From assembly GCA_009787025.1 (NCBI GenBank), contig WRGT01000057.1, forward strand, positions 1 to 36,323: a stretch of DNA of 36,323 nucleotides. The letters are read 5' to 3'. The translations under genes and the position numbers were made by a program. Below, piece after piece: positions 7,396-14,553 of the stretch; the first letter of the stretch is position 1, and each line of letters begins with the position of its first letter. This DNA is from Spirochaetota bacterium (lineage in GTDB: Bacteria > Spirochaetota > UBA4802 > UBA5550). A model generated the notes under the pieces. It had not been told where the DNA came from, made no database searches, and was given only the letters and a program-made list of their open reading frames with translations.

Positions 7396-7683
7396 TTATA
7401 TCGCTCCTTTCATATCCGACAAAATGCTTTTAAGCGTATTTCCGCTTCCGCTGTGGGACTGCACAAGCGCAATGCCGCATATATCAGCCCTTTTCTTTGC
7501 GACAATTGCCATCTTGTGCGAGACCGGATTGGTGAATAGGACTATCAAGTCAGGCTTGCCAATCTTACATTCCAGATTGCTTTCAAATTGTGTAAAAATC
7601 TTTGCTTTGCATCCGTACTGTTTGCATATGTCTTTATATTGGCATGCCATGCGATCATGCCCGCCGATAATTACAACACTCAT
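7396..7683 (-). CDS. DUF2325 family protein
   Basis: A 95-residue soluble protein with a Rossmann-like pattern: VVIIGGHDRM at the N-terminus, then PDLIVLFTNPVSHKM and a C-terminal SHSGSGNTL segment. DUF2325 proteins commonly sit at the end of Feo operons in Firmicutes; their biochemical role is not established and a nucleotide- or metal-related role is only a guess. The ATG has AAGGAG 5 bases upstream and the gene follows the Cys-rich protein after 9 bases, so it is the last gene of the feo transcript. Confidence 0.85.
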   Translation of the reverse strand: MSVVIIGGHDRMACQYKDICKQYGCKAKIFTQFESNLECKIGKPDLIVLFTNPVSHKMAIVAKKRADICGIALVQSHSGSGNTLKSILSDMKGAI

Positions 7684-7692
7684 ACATTCTCC

Positions 7693-7872
7693 TTATAATG
7701 CGTCTCTCTTTGGCGGCGTGGCTAAATCACAGCTTCCGCAGTCGCAAGAGCAGCCTGCGCATCTGCCTTTTTTCTTATCACGGTATATTTTGATGATAAC
7801 CAGCGTAACAATCACGAGCAAAACAAGCCCGGTAATAATTGTCCCGCCGTTATTCGACAAAAAGGTAAACAT
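7693..7872 (-). CDS. FeoB-associated Cys-rich membrane protein
   Basis: A short single-pass membrane protein of 59 residues. A hydrophobic helix (about residues 11-27) is followed by basic residues and a cysteine cluster of the form CxxCxCxCxxC near residues 38-48. This matches the small proteins encoded next to feoB in many Firmicutes, thought to help ferrous iron transport; a metal-relay role is inferred. The frame opens at a GTG at 7884, but GGAGG lies 5 bases before the ATG at 7872, so that start is preferred. A long hairpin separates it from feoB. Confidence 0.85.
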   Translation of the reverse strand: MFTFLSNNGGTIITGLVLLVIVTLVIIKIYRDKKKGRCAGCSCDCGSCDLATPPKRDAL

Positions 7873-7896
7873 ACTCTCCTCCACAATAGTTATCAG

Positions 7897-7945
7897 TGAT
7901 GGGTGGTTAGTGAGAAAGAAAAAATTTCATTCTAACCACCAATCA
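7897..7945 (-). promoter_or_regulatory. Intercistronic hairpin between feoB and the Cys-rich gene
   Basis: The two arms 7897-7910 and 7932-7945 pair over 13 of 14 positions, with a perfect core GGTGGTTAG/CTAACCACC and a 21-base loop. There is no T run after it, so a simple terminator is unlikely; it could stabilise or process the upstream feoB message. The GGTTAG/CTAACC half-sites echo those of the feo operators but are too widely spaced to be the same kind of site. Confidence 0.5.
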
Positions 7946-7949
7946 TTAT

Positions 7950-10400
7950 TTATGACTTCTTTTGAACTGCCGGACGGAAAAGCATAAACAAAAATCCAGC
8001 CGTTAGAAGAAACGCTGCAAATGTTCCGAATCCAAAATGTCCGGAAAACATCATTCCGAATTGATAGATACAAAGCGATACAATATAGGCTAAAGCGCAC
8101 TGATAGCCGATAGCCGCCCAAAACCATTTGGCATTGTTCATCTCCCGCTTGATTGCGCCCATAGCGGCAAAACATGGGGCGCATAACAGGTTAAACACCA
8201 AAAAGGAAAAAGCGGCTAATGTAGTGAAACTTGCTGCAAGAGCGCTCCAAATTTCCGTGCCATCCTCTGCGACCTCTGCAAAACCATACAGTATGCCAAA
8301 TGTGCCCACTACGTTTTCCTTTGCGATTAAGCCCGTGATAGCGGCAACGGTGGCTTGCCAGTTTCCCCAGCCTAAAGGTGTAAAGATAGGAGCAATAGCA
8401 TTACCAAATACCGCTAAAACGCTATTATTCATATCGACCATGCCAAACCCGTTTTCATCCCATCCGAAACCGGAAGCGAACCATACGAATATTGTCGCCA
8501 ACAGGATAATGGTTCCCGCTTTTTTAATGAATGACAAACCGCGCTCCCACATACTCCTAAGGACATTACTAACAGTAGGCCAGTGATAAGCGGGTAGTTC
8601 CATTACAAAAGGCGCTACATCCCCGGCAAACAATTTTGTCTTTTTCAATATTAATCCTGAGCAGATTATAGCAGCTATGCCGATAAAGTATGCGCTCGGC
8701 GCCACCCACGCCGCTCCGCCAAATAATGCTCCCGCAATCAGCGCGATAATTGGCAGTTTAGCCGAACAGGGAATAAAGGTTGTGGTCATTACGGTCATTT
8801 TACGGTCGCGGTCGTTTTCAATTGTACGGGACGCCATAATCCCGGGAACGCCGCATCCGGTTCCAATCAAAATCGGAATAAAAGATTTGCCTGACAATCC
8901 GAAGCGGCGGAAAATCCTGTCCATGATAAAGGCGATGCGCGCCATATAGCCGCAGGCTTCCAGAAAGGCAAGGAAAATAAACAGTATAAACATTTGCGGC
9001 ACGAAACCCAGCACCGCACCAACGCCTGCCACAATGCCTTTCAGAATTAAACCTTGCAGCCAATCGGCGCAGTTTATCGCTGCCAACACGCTGCCAAGCA
9101 GAACAGGAATACCGGGAATCCATATACCAAAATCTGCCGGGTCAGGTTTTTCCGCAGCTAAAGCCGTCTCAAAATCAGCAAGGGCGACCGGCAGAGTTTC
9201 GATCACATTTCTATCCTTGTCCTCGACTTTTGCTTCGGCTGTGATATTCGCTGCGGAAGCTTCTTTAATAAAGCCGTTAATAACCGCTTTGTCCGGTTCT
9301 TCGGATTTTAATGTTTCCATAATAGCAGCGGTGTCAATGCCAGTTTCCTCAGCAGTTGTCAGATAAGCTTCAATTTTAAGCTGTTCTACTTCAAAATTCC
9401 CGACTGCTTCTTCGTAAGCAGACGAACCGACACCCCCCAAATGCCAGCCCTCACCAAACACGCCATTGTTAGCCCAATCGGTTACAATTGAACCAACAGT
9501 GGAGACCGAAACGAAGTAAACAATAAACATTACCAACGCGAAAATCGGAAGCGCCAAAATACGGTTAGTTACCACTTTGTCTATTTTATCCGAAACGCTA
9601 AGGCTGCCTTTGTTTTTGATTTTTATGCAGTCTTTGATGATTGAATCAATGTATGTATAACGTTCGGCGGTGATTATACTTTCGCAGTCGTCATCCAGTT
9701 CTGTTTCCCGCTGTTTGATGTCCTCTTCAATATGTGCTGTCTGCGCAGGTGTAAGTTTCAGTTTTTCAGTGATTTTCTTGTCCCGCTCAAACAGCTTAAT
9801 GGCAAAAAATCGCTGCTGCTCCTGCGGCAGATCGTGAAGTACTGCTTCTTCAATATGCGCCAGTGTATGTTCTACGCCGCCTGAAAAACTGTGCCGAGGT
9901 ACTGTTTTAATACTGTCTGCCGCCTTGACCGCCGCATTTGACGCTTCCAAAACCCCGTAGCCTTTCAGCGCGGAAATCTCCACAACCTGACAGCCAAGTT
10001 CTTTGGAAAGCCTTGCGGTATCAATTTTGTCGCCGTTTTTCTTCACGACATCCATCATGTTTAATGCCACGACAACCGGTATGCCAAGTTCGGTGAGCTG
10101 GGTTGTAAGGAACAGATTGCGTTCTAAATTCGTAGCGTCAATAATGTTAAGAATGACGTCAGGACGTTCATCTATTAAATAATTTCTGGCAATGACTTCT
10201 TCCAGCGTGTAAGGGGAAAGAGAGTATATTCCCGGTAAATCAGTCACGGTTACATCCTTATAGTTTTTCAATTTACCCTTTTTCTTTTCTACAGTTACAC
10301 CGGGCCAGTTTCCCACAAACTGGTTCGAACCGGTGAGAGCGTTAAAAAGAGTTGTTTTGCCGCTATTGGGATTTCCGGCAAGAGCTATTTTGATAGACAT
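7950..10400 (-). CDS. feoB: Ferrous iron transport protein B
   Basis: The inner-membrane Fe(II) permease with an N-terminal G-protein domain. GTPase motifs are visible: GNPNSGKTT at residues 9-17 (G1), DLPG at 54-57 (G3) and NMMD at 114-117 (G4). The helical spacer domain follows, then two Gate-type membrane halves with the conserved segment GTGCGVPGIMASR. At 816 residues it is a little longer than E. coli FeoB (773), owing to an acidic, soluble insert of about 80 residues after the first membrane helix. G+C is well above the surrounding host DNA. AAGGAGG precedes the ATG by 9 bases. It is co-transcribed with the two feoA genes upstream. Confidence 0.97.
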   Translation of the reverse strand: MSIKIALAGNPNSGKTTLFNALTGSNQFVGNWPGVTVEKKKGKLKNYKDVTVTDLPGIYSLSPYTLEEVIARNYLIDERPDVILNIIDATNLERNLFLTTQLTELGIPVVVALNMMDVVKKNGDKIDTARLSKELGCQVVEISALKGYGVLEASNAAVKAADSIKTVPRHSFSGGVEHTLAHIEEAVLHDLPQEQQRFFAIKLFERDKKITEKLKLTPAQTAHIEEDIKQRETELDDDCESIITAERYTYIDSIIKDCIKIKNKGSLSVSDKIDKVVTNRILALPIFALVMFIVYFVSVSTVGSIVTDWANNGVFGEGWHLGGVGSSAYEEAVGNFEVEQLKIEAYLTTAEETGIDTAAIMETLKSEEPDKAVINGFIKEASAANITAEAKVEDKDRNVIETLPVALADFETALAAEKPDPADFGIWIPGIPVLLGSVLAAINCADWLQGLILKGIVAGVGAVLGFVPQMFILFIFLAFLEACGYMARIAFIMDRIFRRFGLSGKSFIPILIGTGCGVPGIMASRTIENDRDRKMTVMTTTFIPCSAKLPIIALIAGALFGGAAWVAPSAYFIGIAAIICSGLILKKTKLFAGDVAPFVMELPAYHWPTVSNVLRSMWERGLSFIKKAGTIILLATIFVWFASGFGWDENGFGMVDMNNSVLAVFGNAIAPIFTPLGWGNWQATVAAITGLIAKENVVGTFGILYGFAEVAEDGTEIWSALAASFTTLAAFSFLVFNLLCAPCFAAMGAIKREMNNAKWFWAAIGYQCALAYIVSLCIYQFGMMFSGHFGFGTFAAFLLTAGFLFMLFRPAVQKKS

Positions 10401-10423
10401 GGAAATTTTCCTCCTTAAATAAA

Positions 10424-10645
10424 TTATTCTACTTCAACCAATTCGGCGTCTGCCTTCCGAAGGGAAAGCTCATAGCCTCGTACCGAGATTTCTATAGGAT
10501 CACCTAGTGGGGCTACTTTGCGGACATAGATCTCTACGCCTTTAGTGATGCCCATTTCCATTATTCGGCGCTTCACAGGACCTGCGCCTCCGATTTTTGC
10601 CACCCGCACGGTTGTACCGGGTTTCGTTTCCTCGAGTGTTTGCAT
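10424..10645 (-). CDS. feoA: FeoA-domain protein (second copy in operon)
   Basis: A 73-residue SH3-like cytosolic accessory protein of the Feo system. The family pattern G..V.V..I.G.G..KRR..EMGI..G..I.V....PLGDPIEI...GY.L.LR..EA appears from residue 8 to the end. It lies 23 bases upstream of feoB and 17 bases after the first feoA. GGAGG precedes its ATG. Two consecutive FeoA genes ahead of feoB is a common Clostridia arrangement. Confidence 0.93.
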   Translation of the reverse strand: MQTLEETKPGTTVRVAKIGGAGPVKRRIMEMGITKGVEIYVRKVAPLGDPIEISVRGYELSLRKADAELVEVE

Positions 10646-10662
10646 CTGTTTCCTCCTTAGTT

Positions 10663-10875
10663 TTACACCATAATTTTTACAGCCATCTCTCTGCTGACTG
10701 CTACGCGTGATTCTTTTATATTTACAATCACGTTACCGTTGATTTGGGTTATAACTGTAACGTACGAACCGGGAATAAAGCCGAGTGTTGCAAGAAACTG
10801 CCTCGTTTCTTCCCTGCCTCCCACTTTCTTGATGGACGCTCTCGATCCGGGCTTAATCATTGTCAGAGGCATCAT
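10663..10875 (-). CDS. feoA: FeoA-domain protein (first gene of feo operon)
   Basis: A 70-residue FeoA/SH3-like protein with the pattern MIKPGSRASIKKVGG then TRQFLATLGFIPGSYVTVI and the ending ESRVAVSREMAVKIMV. The frame extends upstream to 10986, but that stretch is the regulatory region: it contains both repressor operators. The ATG at 10875 is the real start, with AAGGAG 7 bases upstream. It is the promoter-proximal gene of the operon and divergent from the DtxR-family gene. Confidence 0.9.
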   Translation of the reverse strand: MMPLTMIKPGSRASIKKVGGREETRQFLATLGFIPGSYVTVITQINGNVIVNIKESRVAVSREMAVKIMV

Positions 10876-10916
10876 ATTAACGCTCCTTATACAGCTTTGC
10901 AAGTTTACAATATATC

Positions 10917-10934
10917 GGTTAGGTGTGACTAACC
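10917..10934 (-). promoter_or_regulatory. Operator 1 for DtxR-family repressor
   Basis: The 18-bp palindrome GGTTAGGTGTGACTAACC with perfect GGTTAG/CTAACC arms. It lies 42 bases upstream of the first feoA start and is repeated at an exact 30-bp offset by operator 2. Arms of TTAG/CTAA type are typical of DtxR/IdeR/MntR boxes. The regulator is presumably the product of the divergent gene at 11096. Confidence 0.75.
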
Positions 10935-10946
10935 ATAATACAATCC

Positions 10947-10964
10947 AGTTAGTATAAACTAACC
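10947..10964 (-). promoter_or_regulatory. Operator 2 for DtxR-family repressor
   Basis: The 18-bp palindrome AGTTAGTATAAACTAACC, matching operator 1 in its arms. On the minus strand a TTGACA (10974-10969) lies just upstream, so a repressor here would overlap the feo promoter core. The centre-to-centre spacing to operator 1 is 30 bp, about three helical turns, placing both dimers on the same face. Confidence 0.72.
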
Positions 10965-11021
10965 ATTTTGTCAAGAAAAAATTCAAAATTTTCTATAATT
11001 TTTTATTTTTTCTTTATTTTG

Positions 11022-11050
11022 TTGATTTTATAGGCATTTCATGTTATTAT
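11022..11050 (+). promoter_or_regulatory. Probable promoter of the DtxR-family gene
   Basis: TTGATT at 11022-11027, a 17-bp spacer and TATTAT at 11045-11050, followed by a leader of about 40 bases to the ATG at 11096. It is separate from the two operators, so the regulator may not be strongly autoregulated by them. Confidence 0.5.
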
Positions 11051-11095
11051 AATTAGTGCCGAATAACGCATTGCTCAAATGTAAGAGGTAAAAAT

Positions 11096-11485
11096 ATGAA
11101 AATTCAGGAATCGGCTGAGAATTACTTGGAAACAATTTTAATCCTGAGCCAAAACGGGAATCGGGTGCGTTCGATTGATATTTCAAACGAGCTTGATTAT
11201 ACGAAACCAAGCGTGAGTATCGCTATGAAAAAGCTGCGCTTGGATGGATATATTAAAACAGACACAGACGGTTTTATTACTTTAACGGAAAGAGGGCGTG
11301 AAATAGCCGAGTCAATGTACGAAAGACATATTCTCATTTCAGACTGGCTTATTTTTTTGGGTGTTGATAGACAAACAGCCGTAAAAGACGCCTGTAAAAT
11401 GGAACATGGCATGAGTGAGCAAAGTTTTTTGGCAATCAAAGAACACATTAAGGAATGGAAGCGAGGCATATATAAGCAAAAATAG
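11096..11485 (+). CDS. DtxR/MntR-family metal-dependent transcriptional regulator
   Basis: A 129-residue repressor with an N-terminal winged helix-turn-helix (SIDISNELDYTKPSVSIAMKKL around residues 26-47) and a short dimerisation/metal domain; H78, E103 and H104 are candidate metal ligands. There is no C-terminal SH3-like domain, so it is the short MntR-like form. Being divergent from the feo operon with two palindromes between them, it most likely represses feo when metal is bound. AAGAGG lies about 7 bases before the ATG. It shares the raised G+C of the feo genes and was probably acquired with them. A MITE-like element begins right after its stop codon. Confidence 0.9.
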   Translation: MKIQESAENYLETILILSQNGNRVRSIDISNELDYTKPSVSIAMKKLRLDGYIKTDTDGFITLTERGREIAESMYERHILISDWLIFLGVDRQTAVKDACKMEHGMSEQSFLAIKEHIKEWKRGIYKQK

Positions 11486-11486
11486 T

Positions 11487-11628
11487 TGCGTTTTTTCTGC
11501 GTCATTGCAAGCGCTTCAACCCGTTCAATATAGAATGTAACTAATCACGCTGAGCCTGACATAGTCGCGCTGAGCCCTACATGTTATTTGACATATACAG
11601 TTGCCTGCGTGTTACTTTTCAGACAGCC
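11487..11628 (-). repeat. MITE-like element, copy B (truncated, 142 bp)
   Basis: Inverted relative to copies A and C. The terminus TTTTCAGACAGCC at 11616-11628 is the left end; next come the GCCTGCGTGTTAC stretch and two 20-bp internal units (11563-11582 and 11543-11562). It then matches an internal part of copy C (GCTTCAACCCGTT next to GTCATTGCAAGCG) and stops at the DtxR stop codon, so the other terminal repeat is missing. It fills the whole gap between two convergent genes and may serve as their transcription end. Confidence 0.7.
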
Positions 11629-11630
11629 TC

Positions 11631-12755
11631 TTATTTCATAAAATTTTTTAATAAATGGCTGCTCAGATCATTCTCTAAATCATTGGAAATTTTATAATCC
11701 TTACCAAATACTCTATACCACATATCACTATCTTCCATACATAGATATATAAAAACATCAGGAAAATAAATTTGAATTTTTTCTTTGATTCTTTTATATA
11801 TTTCAGCTCTCTCCGGTGTAATGTATCGATATTTTCCATCAATTCCCCGGAACATCTCTTCTAATGTAAGTTTCTCATCTATAAAAACATTTTTAATTAT
11901 ATCCTTAAAACCCGGACTGTATCTGAAACAGCCCAATGATATCCAAACGATTTTCGACGGTATAAGCTTTTCAGCCATCAGCTCAATTACTTGAAAGTAT
12001 TCATCTATAAAATTATCATATTTAATAATAGGGTCAAAATGAAGCGCAGTGTAATAGCCCCAGCTTTGAGCTTTTGCGCATGCATCAATCCTTTCATAAA
12101 TATTAGACGTACCCTCTTCGTATAAATCTATGTTTCTCTGAGTATTAAGACTCCATGCCAAGATAGCATTACCCTTTGATTTTACATCCTTTAAATGATC
12201 AATCTTTGACGATTTGGTTTTGAATTCCAAAAAAAGTCTTTTGACTTTAGATGTTGCCTCTATTAAATCTACCGCTATTGAAGTTACTTCATCAAACATC
12301 AATGAATCGGTAAACTCCCCTGTACCAACCCTCAAAATACGGTCTTCTTCATTGCAAAAAGATTTAATAATATCTGCCAGATCGTCAAGATTAATAAATT
12401 GAACAATACCAAAGGAATTGAGATAGGAATTTAAAAAGCAATACGTACAATTAAAGATGCAATTAAAGCACGTATTAAGGAGATAATAATTACAGCATAT
12501 AACTTTTGGAGAGCCCGGACATTTTTGAAATTTTCTGCCCATAAACTCTTTTAATATAAGAACTTCTTTAGACCTGTAACTTTTTTTCAAAACATTAATT
12601 TTTTTTGAAAGATCTTCTTCATCAAAAAAGTTTATTATCTCTTTATTTCTCTCTCTTGATTTATCTATTATTATTTTAGCAGTGCTGTGCTTCAAATCTG
12701 TTTCTCTGTACAGCACTATTTTTATCGAATCAAAACTGTTCAAAATATCTACCAA
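11631..12755 (-). CDS. Radical SAM protein of the spore photoproduct lyase (SplB-like) family
   Basis: A 374-residue cytosolic radical SAM enzyme. The iron-sulfur motif is CxxxCxxC at residues 99-106 (CIFNCTYC), preceded by a CPGSPKVICC segment holding further cysteines; downstream FLEFKTKS, AWSLNT and ALHFDPII are typical of SPL-related proteins. True spore photoproduct lyase repairs a UV lesion of spore DNA; relatives occur in non-sporulating bacteria and their substrate is unclear. No sporulation gene is seen here. The frame begins at a TTG (12755) with GGAG about 14 bases upstream; another TTG at 12743 is possible. It stops 3 bases from the end of MITE-like copy B. Confidence 0.8.
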   Translation of the reverse strand: MVDILNSFDSIKIVLYRETDLKHSTAKIIIDKSRERNKEIINFFDEEDLSKKINVLKKSYRSKEVLILKEFMGRKFQKCPGSPKVICCNYYLLNTCFNCIFNCTYCFLNSYLNSFGIVQFINLDDLADIIKSFCNEEDRILRVGTGEFTDSLMFDEVTSIAVDLIEATSKVKRLFLEFKTKSSKIDHLKDVKSKGNAILAWSLNTQRNIDLYEEGTSNIYERIDACAKAQSWGYYTALHFDPIIKYDNFIDEYFQVIELMAEKLIPSKIVWISLGCFRYSPGFKDIIKNVFIDEKLTLEEMFRGIDGKYRYITPERAEIYKRIKEKIQIYFPDVFIYLCMEDSDMWYRVFGKDYKISNDLENDLSSHLLKNFMK

Positions 12756-12803
12756 AGATTATTTTACAACTCCACTTTTACGACAATCAATAACAAAATA
12801 TAA

Positions 12804-12983
12804 TTAACAATTTGCTGCTGCAGAAATCAAATTGTTAAATTTTTCCATTTCTTTACGGCTGTCCGTCAAATATTCTTCAATAGAGGCATCTTTTAATCTT
12901 TCATAATTCCATTCACGGAGCTTACGAATATCATCAATAGAAAAATTAGGGCTTATTTCAGGCTTAGGAATATCATGTATCAT
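12804..12983 (-). CDS. Small antitoxin-like protein paired with a PIN gene
   Basis: A 59-residue protein. Its central segment FSIDDIRKLREWNYERLKD resembles a short-protein family regularly encoded next to PIN-domain toxins, where it is presumed to be the antitoxin. It follows the PIN fragment with only 2 bases between the stop and this ATG. In the intact locus the toxin would come first and the antitoxin second. With the toxin truncated it probably survives as a remnant or orphan antitoxin. Confidence 0.6.
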   Translation of the reverse strand: MIHDIPKPEISPNFSIDDIRKLREWNYERLKDASIEEYLTDSRKEMEKFNNLISAAANC

Positions 12984-12985
12984 TA

Positions 12986-13183
12986 TTATTCGGATCCTCC
13001 TATTAATATTGAAGGGGCATAAATTAAAACATCATTATACCCTTCTAAAGCTGTAACGGCTTTAACACCAACAATAGTTTTATGATTAACAATATGTTTA
13101 AAATTCCAAGATACAATTACATCACAATCGCTGGCTATTGCCGCTGCAATGTGCCTGCAATCATCAATGTTTTTTTGTTTCAA
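12986..13183 (-). pseudogene. PIN-domain toxin, N-terminal half missing
   Basis: The 65 readable residues match the C-terminal half of a VapC-like PIN ribonuclease: DDCRHIAAAIASDCDVIVSW then NFKHIVNHKTIVGVKAV. PIN toxins of this type are about 130 residues, and the first two acidic active-site residues lie in the missing part. The sequence upstream of the ATG codes for nothing resembling the lost half in any frame, so the gene was truncated by deletion. The product could not be an active nuclease. Confidence 0.7.
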
Positions 13184-13363
13184 TTAATTAGTTAAACTTT
13201 TTTTAATTAAGTGTCAAGTTATTTTTTATAGTATTTTAAATATAGAACATCAAAAATTTTCCTTGTCTTTATATTACAATTATATAGATTCATCTATCAG
13301 TGATTTATTGTACGAGCGGGCATAGTGCCTGCACACCATTATAAAAATTTTCAGGTGAGAAGA

Positions 13364-14095
13364 ATGAAAAATAAACATATTCAATTTATATCTATCGTGA
13401 TAATATTACTTATATTTAACTTAAGTTGTTTTACAAATCAAAAAATAGACGGGAACGAACTTTCGGATAAAAGATTTTATTTTACGCAATTCCAATATGC
13501 TCTTCACGGTTTGAATAAAGATAAGGCTTTCCAATTTTTTAAAAGCTTTCCTGTAAAAAAAATTATGTACCTCCTTGCAAAAGACTATAACATTGAAATA
13601 GATATCATCGACTTTAATAATTTTATAAAATCTTCAGATATGTCTCAGATTGAAAGTTATGGCGGACTTAGAGATGTAAAACAGACATGGAATATCAACA
13701 AAGATAAAAATAATAAAATAGTTTTTATTTTTGAACAGGATATGATAAAAGAACGAGATTTAAAGTTTACAATCAATATTTCAAGCGGAAATAAAGACCT
13801 TACTACAATTAAGACATCAATAAGCAGAATTGAATTTATCTTTAAACAGATTGAGTTCTCATTAAAGTCAGCTAAAGAGTATGCGAAAGAGTATGATGAA
13901 AAAAATTTAGATAAAGTATCACTGGCTCCAATGATAATTGAAAATTCATCAGAAGTTTCAGATAAACACGATCAGCAAAATAAAGCAGCAGAAATCAAGT
14001 TCATGATAGACGGCTATGTCCGGCAGCTTAATCAAGATCAAAAAAAAGAATTTAAGCACGATATTATAGATTATATTTATAAAACCTGTGAGTGA
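13364..14095 (+). CDS. Probable lipoprotein of unknown function
   Basis: About 243 residues. A basic N-terminus (MKNKH) and a hydrophobic stretch lead to a cysteine in FNLSC, which suits a relaxed spirochaete-type lipobox rather than the strict L-A-G-C form. The rest is a charged soluble domain, with a central helical stretch and a Lys/Glu-rich end. I do not recognise the family. The frame is open from an ATG at 13325, but the ATG at 13364 has AGGTGAG upstream and gives a proper signal peptide, so it is preferred. It is followed by a HIT gene in the same direction after 69 bases. Confidence 0.7.
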   Translation: MKNKHIQFISIVIILLIFNLSCFTNQKIDGNELSDKRFYFTQFQYALHGLNKDKAFQFFKSFPVKKIMYLLAKDYNIEIDIIDFNNFIKSSDMSQIESYGGLRDVKQTWNINKDKNNKIVFIFEQDMIKERDLKFTINISSGNKDLTTIKTSISRIEFIFKQIEFSLKSAKEYAKEYDEKNLDKVSLAPMIIENSSEVSDKHDQQNKAAEIKFMIDGYVRQLNQDQKKEFKHDIIDYIYKTCE

Positions 14096-14164
14096 TAGTA
14101 TATTTTTAGCTTGAACAATTTTTAGATAAATATCTATAAACATATAAAACAAACGGAGTCCATT

Positions 14165-14512
14165 ATGAGCTGCATATTCTGTAAAATAGTATCAAATGAA
14201 ATACCGGCAAAGACAGTTTATGAAAACGATTATGTCATAGCCTTCTATGACATTAATCCGATTACACGCGAGCATATACTTATTATCCCTAAAAAACATA
14301 TATCTTCAATTGACCATATATCAGACGAGGATAAAGATATAAGCGCTGCACTATTTAATGCAGTAAGGGAGATTGTAAAATTAAAAAACATGCAAGACGA
14401 TGGATACAGAATTATAATAAATAACGGCAGAGCTGCAGGGCAGGAGGTTTTTCACCTTCATCTCCATCTTTTAGGCGGAGAAAAAAATCTTGGACCAATG
14501 CTCTCTTTGTAG
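14165..14512 (+). CDS. HIT-family (HinT-like) nucleotide hydrolase
   Basis: A 115-residue cytosolic histidine-triad protein that typically hydrolyses purine nucleoside phosphoramidates such as AMP-lysine. The triad HLHLH is at residues 97-101, followed by LLGG. The N-terminal CIFCKI..NEIP block and NPITREHILIIPKKHI are standard family signatures. CGGAG precedes the ATG. A hairpin follows its stop codon, shared with the convergent CNNM gene. Confidence 0.95.
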   Translation: MSCIFCKIVSNEIPAKTVYENDYVIAFYDINPITREHILIIPKKHISSIDHISDEDKDISAALFNAVREIVKLKNMQDDGYRIIINNGRAAGQEVFHLHLHLLGGEKNLGPMLSL

Positions 14513-14524
14513 ATTCTATTTGTG

Positions 14525-14551
14525 TCTGCTGAATAAATAAACATCAGCAGA
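14525..14551. terminator. Probable bidirectional terminator
   Basis: An 8-bp perfect stem, TCTGCTGA at 14525-14532 and TCAGCAGA at 14544-14551, with an 11-base loop, lying between the convergent HIT and CNNM genes. On the plus strand it is followed by TTCTATTTTATCTTTTTT. The opposite side is less T-rich. Confidence 0.6.
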
Positions 14552-14553
14552 TT

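Noticed and set aside
8128-9366. Long open frames on the plus strand opposite feoB
   Set aside because: They mirror the codon structure of feoB, which has all GTPase and gate motifs; none resembles a protein family.
10876-10986. N-terminal extension of the first feoA gene
   Set aside because: The extension would translate the operator/promoter region; the ATG at 10875 has a good ribosome site and matches the family start.
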